From: Alloalcanivorax venustensis ISO4
GTDB lineage: Bacteria > Pseudomonadota > Gammaproteobacteria > Pseudomonadales > Alcanivoracaceae
DNA: 34,294 nt
Reading direction: 5' to 3'
Assembly (NCBI RefSeq): GCF_015356855.1
Contig: NZ_ARXR01000029.1
Coordinates: 1-34,294, forward strand
This document shows positions 1 to 7,158 of this stretch, in pieces. The notes below the pieces were generated by a model, which had not been told where the DNA came from, made no database searches, and saw nothing but the letters and a program-made list of their open reading frames with translations. Position 1 is the first letter of the stretch. Every line of letters begins with the position of its first letter. The position numbers and the translations under genes are program-made.

Positions 1-18
1 GCTAAAGCGCGATGAACC

Positions 19-44
19 AAAAAAAAGCCCCGCCGAAGCGGGGC
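19..44 (-). terminator. Rho-independent terminator of the leftward small RNA
   Basis: A 7-bp GC stem (27-33 with 38-44) closes a UUCG tetraloop on the leftward strand and is followed at once by eight U residues (19-26). On the rightward strand no U-run follows, so it works leftward only. No leftward protein gene ends here, which is what points to an RNA gene. Confidence 0.8.
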
Positions 45-92
45 CGCAGACCGGGGTGACCCGGAAGCATACGCAGCGGGGCGTGACGCCCC
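19..92 (-). ncRNA. Candidate FNR/Anr-controlled small RNA of about 74 nt
   Basis: No protein is apparent here, but the leftward strand carries a complete small-RNA architecture. The predicted start is near 92. The first stem-loop is at 77-93 (7-bp perfect stem, loop UCA), the second at 51-64 (5-bp stem, loop UCAC), and the last at 27-44 (7-bp stem, UUCG loop) is followed by eight U residues (19-26). Both upper loops present the same UCAC/UCACCCC character on C-rich stems, which could pair with GGGGUGA-like ribosome-binding regions. That targeting idea is inference. Upstream lie a -10 hexamer (99-104) and an FNR-type box (127-140) at exactly the class II spacing. By logic it resembles FnrS of enterobacteria or PhrS of Pseudomonas, but I recognise no sequence family. 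The alternative is the 3' UTR of an unseen leftward transcript. Confidence 0.58.
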
Positions 93-98
93 GAAGCC

Positions 99-104
99 AT
101 AATG
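99..104 (-). promoter_or_regulatory. -10 element of the candidate small RNA
   Basis: The leftward strand reads CATTAT here, five of six matches to TATAAT. It occupies positions -12 to -7 relative to a start at 92, which is also the start set by an FNR-type box centred at -41.5. No good -35 hexamer is visible, as expected for an activator-dependent class II promoter. Confidence 0.5.
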
Positions 105-126
105 CCCAAAGCCGGGCCCGCCGCTG

Positions 127-140
127 TTGATCCAGATCAG
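127..140. promoter_or_regulatory. FNR/Anr-type binding site
   Basis: The sequence TTGATCCAGATCAG matches the FNR/Anr/Crp-family consensus TTGAT-N4-ATCAA in all but the last base. Its centre, 133.5, is 41.5 bases upstream of a leftward start at 92 and correctly phased with the -10 at 99-104. For the rightward gene at 235 there is no suitably placed -10, so the leftward small RNA is the likelier target. Oxygen-responsive control is known for this family; its action here is inferred. Confidence 0.55.
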
Positions 141-157
141 ATAGCCGGCATCCCAGG

Positions 158-206
158 CGCGCTTGACCCGGCCCGCAGGGTGCCACTGTGGTCCGGGTCA
201 AGCGCG
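158..206. repeat. 14-bp perfect inverted repeat upstream of the GMC gene
   Basis: The arm CGCGCTTGACCCGG at 158-171 is repeated in inverted orientation at 193-206, separated by 21 bases. It ends 28 bases before the chosen start of the GMC oxidoreductase gene. It may be an operator for a dimeric regulator or a stem-loop in the 5' leader. No U-run follows, so it is not an ordinary terminator. The TTGACC inside the left arm resembles a -35 element but lacks a -10 partner at the right distance. Confidence 0.6.
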
Positions 207-234
207 GCACCGGGGAAGGCCCCACACTGCCGGC

Positions 235-2151
235 ATGGCTGACCAAACCGCTCTCACCCGCAACCCCACCGCCCGGGCGCTGACCGCGTCCCTGTTTCCC
301 GCCGGCCGGACCCTGCCGGCAGCGGACGCCGAGGCGCTGCTCACCCGTGTCGGCGAGCATGCTTTGCTGGCGCGGGCGCTGCGGCTCGGGCTGCTGTGGC
401 TGGACGCCCGCCACCTGCTCCGCCATGGCCGGCGTTTCCACCGTGGCGACACGCCCCACCGGGCCCGTTTTCTCGACCGGCTGTCCCGCACCCCGGTGTC
501 CGGTAAGCTCTTGCGCGCCGTGAGCCTGCCGCTCAAGGCACACTATGTGTTTGACCGCGACGTGGAAGCGCGCACCGGCTGCCGGCCACCGGTGCAGGTG
601 CCCAGCCAGGTGGAACATTTCCGCTGGCAGCAGCAGATCACCGCCGCCGGGGATTGCGCCGAGGATATGGAACTGGAAGCGGACGTGGTGGTGATCGGCA
701 GCGGCGCCGGCGGCGCGTCGGCCGCCTACGAGCTGGCCAGCCGCGGCCTGGCCGTGGTGATCGTGGAAGAGGGCCAGTACTACGACCGCTCCCATTTCAA
801 CTGCCGGCTCACCGAGGTGATTCCCAAGCTGTACCGGGCGCTGGGCAGCAACTGCGCCACCGGCAACGCCATTATTCCGGTGCCGGTGGGCCGCAACGTG
901 GGCGGTACCACCACCATTAATTCCGGCACCTGCATGCGCACCCCGGAGGAGGTACTGGCCGACTGGCAGGCCCGCGGGCTGGGCGACTTCAGTGCCGAAG
1001 CGATGACGCCCTGGTTCGAACAGGTGGAAGAGGTGCTCAAGGTGCAGGCCGCCAAACCCGAACATGTGGGGGCCATCGGCGACGTCATCGATCGCGGCGC
1101 CGAGGCGCTGGGGTTCCAGCAGCGCCACCCGCTCAACCGCAACGCCGAGGGCTGCGACGGCCAGGGGCTGTGCCAGTTCGGCTGCCCCACGGACGCCAAG
1201 CAGTCCACCAACGTGAGCTACATACCCCGGGCGCTGGACCGCGGCGCCTTCCTGTTCTCCGGGTTCCGGGCGGAACGCCTGCACTGGCACGGCGACCGGG
1301 TCACCGGCATGACCGCCCGGGGCCGCAACCGGGACGGCCGTTCGGTCCGGTTAACGGTGAAAAGCCGCGCCGTGGTGGCCGCCATGGGGACCTTCTTTAC
1401 ACCGCTGTTCCTGCGTGACCAGGGCATCCGCAACCGCCATCTGGGCCGCCACCTCACCCTGCACCCGGCCGGCGTGGTCAACGCGATTTTCCCGGACCGG
1501 GACTTCGCCAACAGCCGCAGCATTCCGCAGGGCTTCGGCGTCACCGATTGGGGCAAGCAGGGTTTGATGTTCGAAGGCGGCAGCGTGCCCCTGGCGGGAC
1601 ACAGCCTGCTGAACAACCTTTACGGCGAGGACTGGGTGCGCTTCACCGAGGACTACCAGCAGACCGCCTACTTCGGCTTTATGATCCGCGACACCTCCCA
1701 GGGGCGCGTGCGGCGTGGGCCCCACCGGGACTGGCCGCTGATCCGCTACCGCATGAATGACCGGGACTTCGCGCAGTTTCTGCGCGGCGTGGACACGCTG
1801 GCGCGCATCTACTTCGCCGCCGGCGCCCGCGAGGTTCTGGTGCCGGGCCTGGACGGCCTTCAGCGCCTGCATAGCGTGGCGGAGCTGGAGCGCTTTCTGG
1901 CCGGCCCGCTCAAACCCCGCGACTTTCTGATCACCGCCTATCACCCGCTGGGCACCGCGCGCCTGGGGCGGGACCCGGACGACGGCGTCTGCGATGCGCA
2001 GCACCGGGTCCATGGCCGCCAGGGCCTCTATGTCATGGACGGGTCGGCGGTGCCTTCCAGCCTGGGCGCCAATCCCCAGGTCACCATCATGGCCCTGGCC
2101 GGCCGGGCCGCGGCCCGGTTGGCCGACCATCTACAGGAGCACCAAGCATGA
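235..2151 (+). CDS. GMC-family FAD-dependent oxidoreductase
   Basis: This 638-residue flavoprotein should oxidise an alcohol group. About 150 helical residues precede the FAD domain, as in long-chain alcohol oxidases. The Rossmann motif GSGAGG is at residues 155-160, with the ribose-binding acid near E178. The C-terminal GMC signature includes a conserved His in HPLGT and an Asn in ANPQ near the end. Cysteines C307, C313 and C317 form C-x5-C-x3-C followed by P-x-x-A-K, resembling the Fe-S motif of Burkholderia FAD-glucose dehydrogenase. There is no signal peptide. I chose ATG 235 because an upstream TTG start would lie inside the inverted repeat; the ribosome-binding site is weak (GGGGAAGG, about 15 bases upstream). 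The stop overlaps the next start as ATGA, so translation is coupled. The substrate is unknown; a sterol or long-chain alcohol is a guess from context. Confidence 0.88.
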   Translation: MADQTALTRNPTARALTASLFPAGRTLPAADAEALLTRVGEHALLARALRLGLLWLDARHLLRHGRRFHRGDTPHRARFLDRLSRTPVSGKLLRAVSLPLKAHYVFDRDVEARTGCRPPVQVPSQVEHFRWQQQITAAGDCAEDMELEADVVVIGSGAGGASAAYELASRGLAVVIVEEGQYYDRSHFNCRLTEVIPKLYRALGSNCATGNAIIPVPVGRNVGGTTTINSGTCMRTPEEVLADWQARGLGDFSAEAMTPWFEQVEEVLKVQAAKPEHVGAIGDVIDRGAEALGFQQRHPLNRNAEGCDGQGLCQFGCPTDAKQSTNVSYIPRALDRGAFLFSGFRAERLHWHGDRVTGMTARGRNRDGRSVRLTVKSRAVVAAMGTFFTPLFLRDQGIRNRHLGRHLTLHPAGVVNAIFPDRDFANSRSIPQGFGVTDWGKQGLMFEGGSVPLAGHSLLNNLYGEDWVRFTEDYQQTAYFGFMIRDTSQGRVRRGPHRDWPLIRYRMNDRDFAQFLRGVDTLARIYFAAGAREVLVPGLDGLQRLHSVAELERFLAGPLKPRDFLITAYHPLGTARLGRDPDDGVCDAQHRVHGRQGLYVMDGSAVPSSLGANPQVTIMALAGRAAARLADHLQEHQA

Positions 2152-2594
2152 CACTGGGACTACTACTCAAGGAATCCATGAGCGGCTGGCTGGCTCTGGA
2201 CAGCGACGGCGTCGAGCGTCCGTTCAGCTTTACGATTCGCGCTTTCACCACGCGCATCTTCAGCCTCGGCGCGCCGCGCTATTTTCGCGGCACCGCGCGC
2301 CTCGGCGATCATCAATGCCCCTGCGAGGGCGAATTGAGAATCCGCTTGAGCGGGCCCCATTACTGGCTGCACTTCCGTCACCCGGAGCTGGGCGAGCTCT
2401 ACGCCGAGGGACAAAAGCAATACGGTCAGGGCGGCTGGATTCAATCCCTGATCACCTGCCCGCTCACGGTCTACCAGGCGGACCGGCCGGTGGGCAAAGC
2501 CCGGGTGGCGTACCGGGACAGCATGCTGGCGTTCCCCTTCAAGGCCCTGCGGCTGGTGGACGAGCGCCACGCGTATCAGGATGCGGCATCATGA
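2148..2594 (+). CDS. Small beta-rich protein coupled to the GMC oxidoreductase
   Basis: This 148-residue protein has no signal peptide or membrane segment. It alternates short beta-like stretches with glycine turns and has the order KESMSG (8-13), an RGTARL-type strand, a central acidic Y-x-E-G-x-K motif and a C-terminal PLTVYQ-type strand. From memory this resembles the beta-rich domain fused behind the FAD domain in some large cholesterol-oxidase-like GMC proteins; here it would be a separate chain. The overlap with the GMC gene (ATGA at 2148) and with the next gene (ATGA at 2591) points to a stoichiometric partner or subunit. I cannot name a family with certainty, and its function is unknown. 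Confidence 0.8.
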   Translation: MTLGLLLKESMSGWLALDSDGVERPFSFTIRAFTTRIFSLGAPRYFRGTARLGDHQCPCEGELRIRLSGPHYWLHFRHPELGELYAEGQKQYGQGGWIQSLITCPLTVYQADRPVGKARVAYRDSMLAFPFKALRLVDERHAYQDAAS

Positions 2595-3559
2595 TCCCGT
2601 TCCACGGCAACCAGTACCCGGGCCAGGGCGGGCACTACGAATCCTGGTTCGTGCGCGCCAACGCCCCCTACCGCCGGCGCGCGCTGTGGATACGCTATAC
2701 CCAGTTCATCGCCGCCGACGGCGGGCGGCGCCTCGGCGAGATCTGGGCGGTCTGGTTCGACGGCGAACACCAGGTGGCGGTGAAGGAAGAGTTTCCTCTG
2801 GCGCACTGTCTGGTGGCCGCCGACCGCCTGGCGGTGGAGATCGGCGACAACCGGCTGGAACCGGGCAAGCTGCACGGCGGCGCCTCGCTCGCCGGCCACC
2901 GCATCGAGTGGGATCTGCGCTACCAGGGCGGCCAGGAGCCGCTGCTGTTGTTGCCAGAAGACCGCTACCGGGCCGGCTTTCCCAAGGCCAAGTCGCTGGT
3001 CAGCCGGCCGGCGGTGCGTGTGTCCGGCCAGGTTCGGGTGGATGGCGACGCCATGCAGCTGGAACACTGGCCCGGCAGCGAAAACCATAATTGGGGAAAG
3101 CGCCACACCGACCAGTACGCCTGGGGCCAGGTGGCCGCCTTCGACGGCCGCCCGGACGCCTTTCTCGAGTGCGCCACGGCACGGGTCTGGTTCGGGCCCG
3201 TGCCCACGCCCTGGCTGAGTCTGGCGGTGCTGCGGCTGGACGGGCGGACTTACGCTTTCAACCGGGTCGGCCAGGCGCTGCGCTCACGGGGTCGCTACCG
3301 GTTCTTCCAATGGCGGCTCGAGTGCCGTGCCGGTGACAACCAACTGCGGGTGGACATCGACGCGCCGCGCGAGGCCTTCACCGCCCTCACCTACTACAAC
3401 CCGCCGGGCGGCGATAAAACCTGTCTTAACAGTAAACTGGCCCGCGCGCGGGTGTCGGTGATCCGCTCGGGCCATGAGGAGGTGTTGCACAGCGAGCACG
3501 GCGCCGCTTTCGAGATTCTCACCGACCGCGACGATCACGGCGTGCCGATCAGCGTCTAG
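2591..3559 (+). CDS. Lipocalin-like (AttH/CrtC/tocopherol-cyclase type) protein
   Basis: This 322-residue protein is rich in Trp, Tyr and short beta strands and lacks a signal peptide. The segment ENHNWGKRH followed by YAWGQ (about residues 163-178) resembles the E-N-x-N-W-G-x-x-H motif of double-lipocalin proteins such as hydroxyneurosporene hydratase CrtC and AttH, which bind hydrophobic molecules. The assignment is by motif and general composition only. ATG 2591 overlaps the preceding stop (ATGA), placing the gene last in the GMC operon. Its 3' end overlaps the convergent hydrolase gene by 11 bases. It may bind or transform the product of the GMC enzyme. An upstream frame-open extension reaching back to 1994 is rejected because it runs through both preceding genes. 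Confidence 0.75.
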   Translation: MIPFHGNQYPGQGGHYESWFVRANAPYRRRALWIRYTQFIAADGGRRLGEIWAVWFDGEHQVAVKEEFPLAHCLVAADRLAVEIGDNRLEPGKLHGGASLAGHRIEWDLRYQGGQEPLLLLPEDRYRAGFPKAKSLVSRPAVRVSGQVRVDGDAMQLEHWPGSENHNWGKRHTDQYAWGQVAAFDGRPDAFLECATARVWFGPVPTPWLSLAVLRLDGRTYAFNRVGQALRSRGRYRFFQWRLECRAGDNQLRVDIDAPREAFTALTYYNPPGGDKTCLNSKLARARVSVIRSGHEEVLHSEHGAAFEILTDRDDHGVPISV

Positions 3560-4514
3560 GCGAGATCTCTTCCAGGAAACCGAGGATTTCCCGGTTCACC
3601 TCGGAGGCCTGCTCCATTTGAATCCAGTGGCCGCACTGGTCGAGCACCACGGTGCGCAGGTCCGGCACATAGTCGGGCATGCGCGTCAGGGCTTTTTGCC
3701 CGAACAGCAGCACCGGGTCCTGCATGCCGCCGAGAAACAGGACCGGCGCCGTGATGGTCCAGTTGTCGTCGTCGCGGCTCTCTTCCCAGGACGCGTCCAT
3801 GGCCCGGTACCAGTTCAGGGCCCCGGTGAAGCCGGTCTTTTCAAAGCGGGCCACGTAGTAGGCGAGATCCTCGTCGCGCATCCAGCGCGGCGGTGAAGGC
3901 GGCGGTTGCATGGCCTGCAACACCCCGGTGCTGTCCGGCGCCACGGAAAAATCCTCGATGCCATCCGCGGAGAGGCTGTGGAACATGCGCCGCAGGCTGT
4001 CCTCCACATCGGCTTCCAGCTCCTGCTCCGGGGCTTGCGGGCGCTGGAAGTAGAGCATGTAGAAGAAGTGATCGCGGAACAGGTCGCGCATCGCTTCGGT
4101 GGGCGGCTTCGGCGACGGGCCGCCGTACGGCACCGACAGCCCCACCACGGCGGCGACCCGCTCCGGATGGCGGCGGGCCACCTGCCAGGCCAGGGCGCAG
4201 CCCCAGTCGTGGCCGATCAGCACCGCCTGGTCGGCGCCCAGAGCATCGATCAACGCCACCACGTCGGCCACCAGCCGGCTTTGCCGGTAGGCGTCCACCT
4301 CGGCGGGGCCGCCGGTTTCACCGTAGCCGCGCAGGTCCGGGGCCACCGCGTGGTACCCGGATTGCGCCAGCGCCGGCAGCTGATAACGCCAGGAGGCCCA
4401 GCATTCCGGGAAACCGTGCAGGCAAAGCACCAACGGCGCCCCGGGTTCGCCGGCCTCGGCGATGAAGAAGTCCATTCCATTGGCGCCCAGGCGCCGTTCG
4501 CGGATAAATGCCAT
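3549..4514 (-). CDS. Alpha/beta hydrolase, epoxide hydrolase type
   Basis: This 321-residue cytosolic enzyme carries the epoxide-hydrolase set. The oxyanion motif HGFPE is at 33-37, the nucleophile D103 sits in GHDWG, cap tyrosines are candidates at Y152/Y155 and Y236, the charge-relay acid is D266 and the base is H296 in CGHW. An Asp nucleophile with HGxP and a cap Tyr separates epoxide hydrolases from esterases (Ser) and from most haloalkane dehalogenases (Trp pair, no HGxP). It should open an epoxide to a diol through an ester intermediate. It converges on and overlaps the lipocalin-like gene by 11 bases and diverges from the cyclase gene. The substrate is unknown; fluoroacetate dehalogenase-like activity is a less likely alternative. 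Confidence 0.87.
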   Translation of the reverse strand: MAFIRERRLGANGMDFFIAEAGEPGAPLVLCLHGFPECWASWRYQLPALAQSGYHAVAPDLRGYGETGGPAEVDAYRQSRLVADVVALIDALGADQAVLIGHDWGCALAWQVARRHPERVAAVVGLSVPYGGPSPKPPTEAMRDLFRDHFFYMLYFQRPQAPEQELEADVEDSLRRMFHSLSADGIEDFSVAPDSTGVLQAMQPPPSPPRWMRDEDLAYYVARFEKTGFTGALNWYRAMDASWEESRDDDNWTITAPVLFLGGMQDPVLLFGQKALTRMPDYVPDLRTVVLDQCGHWIQMEQASEVNREILGFLEEISPRR

Positions 4515-4618
4515 GTCGTGTTCAGTCTTCGCAGATGGTGGTTAAACGTCTGGTTTCCCTCGGGCCAGTCTGGCAATGTGACACTGGATACTGTTCCTGA
4601 CAAGAGCCTCAAGCTCCC

Positions 4619-6118
4619 ATGCCCGCATCACCTGCCAACCAGCCGAAAGCTTCCTGGAAAGCGCGCTTTGACGCCTTGATCCAGCCCTATATTCCGGAAT
4701 ATTTCCCGGTGGCCTGGAAGATGGGTCTGTCGATCTCGGCGCTGATCCTGATCGGTATGACATTGCTGGCGTTCATTCTGCTTAACAATCAGCTGCAGCG
4801 TATGCGCAACCAGGCGGACAGCTTCGGCAACGCCATCGCCACCCAGCTGGCGCATACCGCCCGCGAACCGCTGCTTGCCGAGGACCGCTTCCTGCTCAAG
4901 GTGCATATCAACAACCTGGTGCGCAGCGACAGCATCGCCGGCGCCGCGCTGTTCAACCGGGAGGGGCAGCCGATCGATCAGGCCGGGGTGCAACCGCCGG
5001 CCAGCGCCCCGTCCTCGACGGAAGTGCGCCGCTGGGGCGGGCTCGGGGAAAACGCCATGAGCACCTACTTCGCGCCGGTGCGCGTCAACGATAACCTGGC
5101 AGGATCGGTGGCGGTGACCCTGTCGGACCGCTCCATCACCCTGGCCCAGCGCGAGGTGCGCAACACCCTGATCACCGCCACCCTGGCGATGGGCGTGCTG
5201 GCGATCATCGCCTCCTTCCTGATCAGCCGGCGGCTGGCGCAGCCGATCCGCAATCTGCTCGCCGCCACCAGCGCCATGCGCAAGGGCGACCTGCAATACC
5301 GGATCCAGGAACGCCGCAATGACGAGATCGGCCATCTGATCGAGGCCTACAACGGCATGGCCCACGGCATGCTGGAGAAAGACCAGGTGGAGCGCGTGCT
5401 GCAGCGTTTCGTGAGCCCTTCGGTGGCGCGCAAGATGATGGCCAACCTGGACCAGGTCACCCTGGGCGGGCGCGACGTCACCGCCACGGTGGTGTTCGCC
5501 GACATCGTCGGTTTTACCCGGCTCTCCGAAAGCCTGGCGCCGGAGGCGGTGGCGGACATGCTCAATGTCTACTTCGATGCCATCAGCGCCGCTTCCGATT
5601 TCTACCGGGGCACCATCGACAAGTACATGGGCGATTGCGCGATGATCGTATTCGGTGTGCCCGAGGAGGATTCCGAGCACCTTTTCCACGGCCTGTGCTG
5701 CGCGGTGATGATCCAGCGCCTGGTGACACGCCTCAATGAATACCGTGACGCGCGCGGCCTGACCACCGTGGAATTCCGCATTGGTATGAATTCCGGGGCG
5801 ATGCTGGCCGGCAATCTCGGTTCCAGGGAACGCATGCAGTACACGGTGGTGGGCGACACGGTGAACCTGGCCTCGCGGCTGTCCAACATGGCCGGCGCCG
5901 GCGAGATCATCGCCGCCTCGACAATCATGGCGGATCCCAATATCGGCTCCCGGGTGCGCGCCACCGAGTATGGCGCCATGCGGGTGCGCGGCCGCCAGGA
6001 GCCGGTAGGCACTTTCCGGGTGGACGGCGTGCACGCCCTGTCGGAAACGCTGATGGAACAACGCATTGCCCAATTCCTTGCCGAAATCAGCGCGGAGGCC
6101 GACCGTGAATCCTCTTAA
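4619..6118 (+). CDS. Membrane-bound class III adenylate cyclase with HAMP domain
   Basis: This 499-residue sensor-type cyclase should make cAMP from ATP. The order is: cytosolic N-terminus, membrane segment at about 35-57, a periplasmic sensing region of about 125 residues, a second membrane segment at about 183-203, HAMP at about 204-256, and the cyclase domain from about 285 to 470. The metal-binding aspartates are D295 (FADIVGFT) and D339 (MGDC). K335 and D413 (VGDTVN) are the residues expected for adenine selection, and N416 and R420 stabilise the transition state, so the catalytic site looks complete. The start has only a weak upstream purine run. The next gene begins inside its 3' end, which suggests that the two proteins act together. 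The extracellular signal is unknown. Confidence 0.92.
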   Translation: MPASPANQPKASWKARFDALIQPYIPEYFPVAWKMGLSISALILIGMTLLAFILLNNQLQRMRNQADSFGNAIATQLAHTAREPLLAEDRFLLKVHINNLVRSDSIAGAALFNREGQPIDQAGVQPPASAPSSTEVRRWGGLGENAMSTYFAPVRVNDNLAGSVAVTLSDRSITLAQREVRNTLITATLAMGVLAIIASFLISRRLAQPIRNLLAATSAMRKGDLQYRIQERRNDEIGHLIEAYNGMAHGMLEKDQVERVLQRFVSPSVARKMMANLDQVTLGGRDVTATVVFADIVGFTRLSESLAPEAVADMLNVYFDAISAASDFYRGTIDKYMGDCAMIVFGVPEEDSEHLFHGLCCAVMIQRLVTRLNEYRDARGLTTVEFRIGMNSGAMLAGNLGSRERMQYTVVGDTVNLASRLSNMAGAGEIIAASTIMADPNIGSRVRATEYGAMRVRGRQEPVGTFRVDGVHALSETLMEQRIAQFLAEISAEADRESS

Positions 6119-7148
6119 GCGGGGCACCTGGCGGGCGACGCTGGGCCTGGGGGCGGTATTGATACTGCCCGGCTGCGCCTCATTGCTGCCGTTCTCGGAT
6201 CCCGCCGACCGGGTGGGTGACGCGCTGCAGGAGCACCGCTACCGGGACGCCCTGGACATCATCGACCGCACCGACCAGAGCCATCCCCAATACGGCCTGC
6301 TCACCGAGCAACGCCAGGGGGTGCTGCAGGCAAGCCGGGAATACCGCCAGGAAAGACTGGCCCTGGCCCGGGATCTGTCGGCCCGGGAAGACTGGGGGCA
6401 GGCGTATCAGCTGCTGGAGGATACCGGCGACCGCGTGGCGGAACCGGAACCGGTGAACTCTCTGCTGGCGCAATTGCGGGAGCGCGAGGCACGGGCGCTG
6501 CGCGAACGCCTTAACCAATGGTATCTGGCCCAGGCGAAGGCGCTGCTGGACACCGATGAGCTGGACCGGGACCTGGCCCACCATGATGACCGCCGGGCGG
6601 CGAGAATTCTGGATCAGCGCGCGCGGCTGCGCCAACAGGTGAGCGACGGCCTCACCGAACTGGGCGACGCCTACGCCGACCAGGCGCTGTGGCGCCAGGC
6701 ACTGGTCTCACTGGAGATGGCACAACGGCTGACGCCGGACCGCAGCCAGCCGGCCTCCTTGAAACGCGCGCGCAAGACCCTCGACAGCGCCCGGGACCGG
6801 GCGCGGGACGCCCGCCAGGAAACCCGCTTCCAGCACGCTGAAGCGCTGATTTCACAGTATCAACAAACCGGCCGTCTGGAGGACCTGCTGGCCGCCCGCA
6901 CTTACCTGGCGCAGCACGATGGCGGCTACCTGGACACCATGCGCGAGCAAGTGAAGCGCTGGTCGCGGGACCGCTTCGCCCGGACCATGGCCCAGGGGGA
7001 AGCGCTTTACGCCAAGGGCGAATACCGGGCCGCCCACCAGCTGTGGCAGCGGGTGGCCCCGCTGGACCCGGACAACGTGGAATTACAGAAAAAACTGGAG
7101 CGCAGCGAGCGGGTGATCAGAAACCTGGAGTCCCTGAACACCCCCTAG
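6105..7148 (+). CDS. Outer-membrane lipoprotein with TPR-like helical repeats
   Basis: This 347-residue protein starts at GTG 6105, chosen because GGAGG lies six bases upstream and because the start gives a classic lipoprotein signal ending in LPGC (Cys 24). Residue +2 is Ala, predicting the outer membrane. The mature part is strongly helical and charged, with tetratricopeptide-like units near the start (YRDALDIIDR) and the end (AKGEYRAAHQLWQR, then DPDNVELQKKLER). The gene overlaps the cyclase gene by 14 bases, so they are probably co-translated. It could be a periplasmic partner that relays an envelope signal to the cyclase. I do not recognise a named family. Confidence 0.82.
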   Translation: MNPLKRGTWRATLGLGAVLILPGCASLLPFSDPADRVGDALQEHRYRDALDIIDRTDQSHPQYGLLTEQRQGVLQASREYRQERLALARDLSAREDWGQAYQLLEDTGDRVAEPEPVNSLLAQLREREARALRERLNQWYLAQAKALLDTDELDRDLAHHDDRRAARILDQRARLRQQVSDGLTELGDAYADQALWRQALVSLEMAQRLTPDRSQPASLKRARKTLDSARDRARDARQETRFQHAEALISQYQQTGRLEDLLAARTYLAQHDGGYLDTMREQVKRWSRDRFARTMAQGEALYAKGEYRAAHQLWQRVAPLDPDNVELQKKLERSERVIRNLESLNTP

Positions 7149-7158
7149 CGGCCGCCGG

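Noticed and set aside
163-234. Alternative TTG start of the GMC gene
   Set aside because: It lies inside the inverted repeat, has no ribosome-binding site and adds a Cys/Gly-rich stretch unlike the family.
45-234. Short leftward reading frame with a run of Gly/Tyr/Ala codons
   Set aside because: No start codon with a ribosome-binding site, no stop before the terminator in a gene-like position, and the RNA structure explains the region better.
1994-2590. Upstream extension of the lipocalin-like gene
   Set aside because: It passes through the GMC end and the whole 148-residue gene; the ATGA overlap at 2591 is the natural start.
4628-6127. A 499-codon open frame antisense to the adenylate cyclase gene
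   Set aside because: It mirrors the cyclase gene, is His/Gly/Ala/Arg-rich and lacks any recognisable domain; high GC content keeps antisense frames open.
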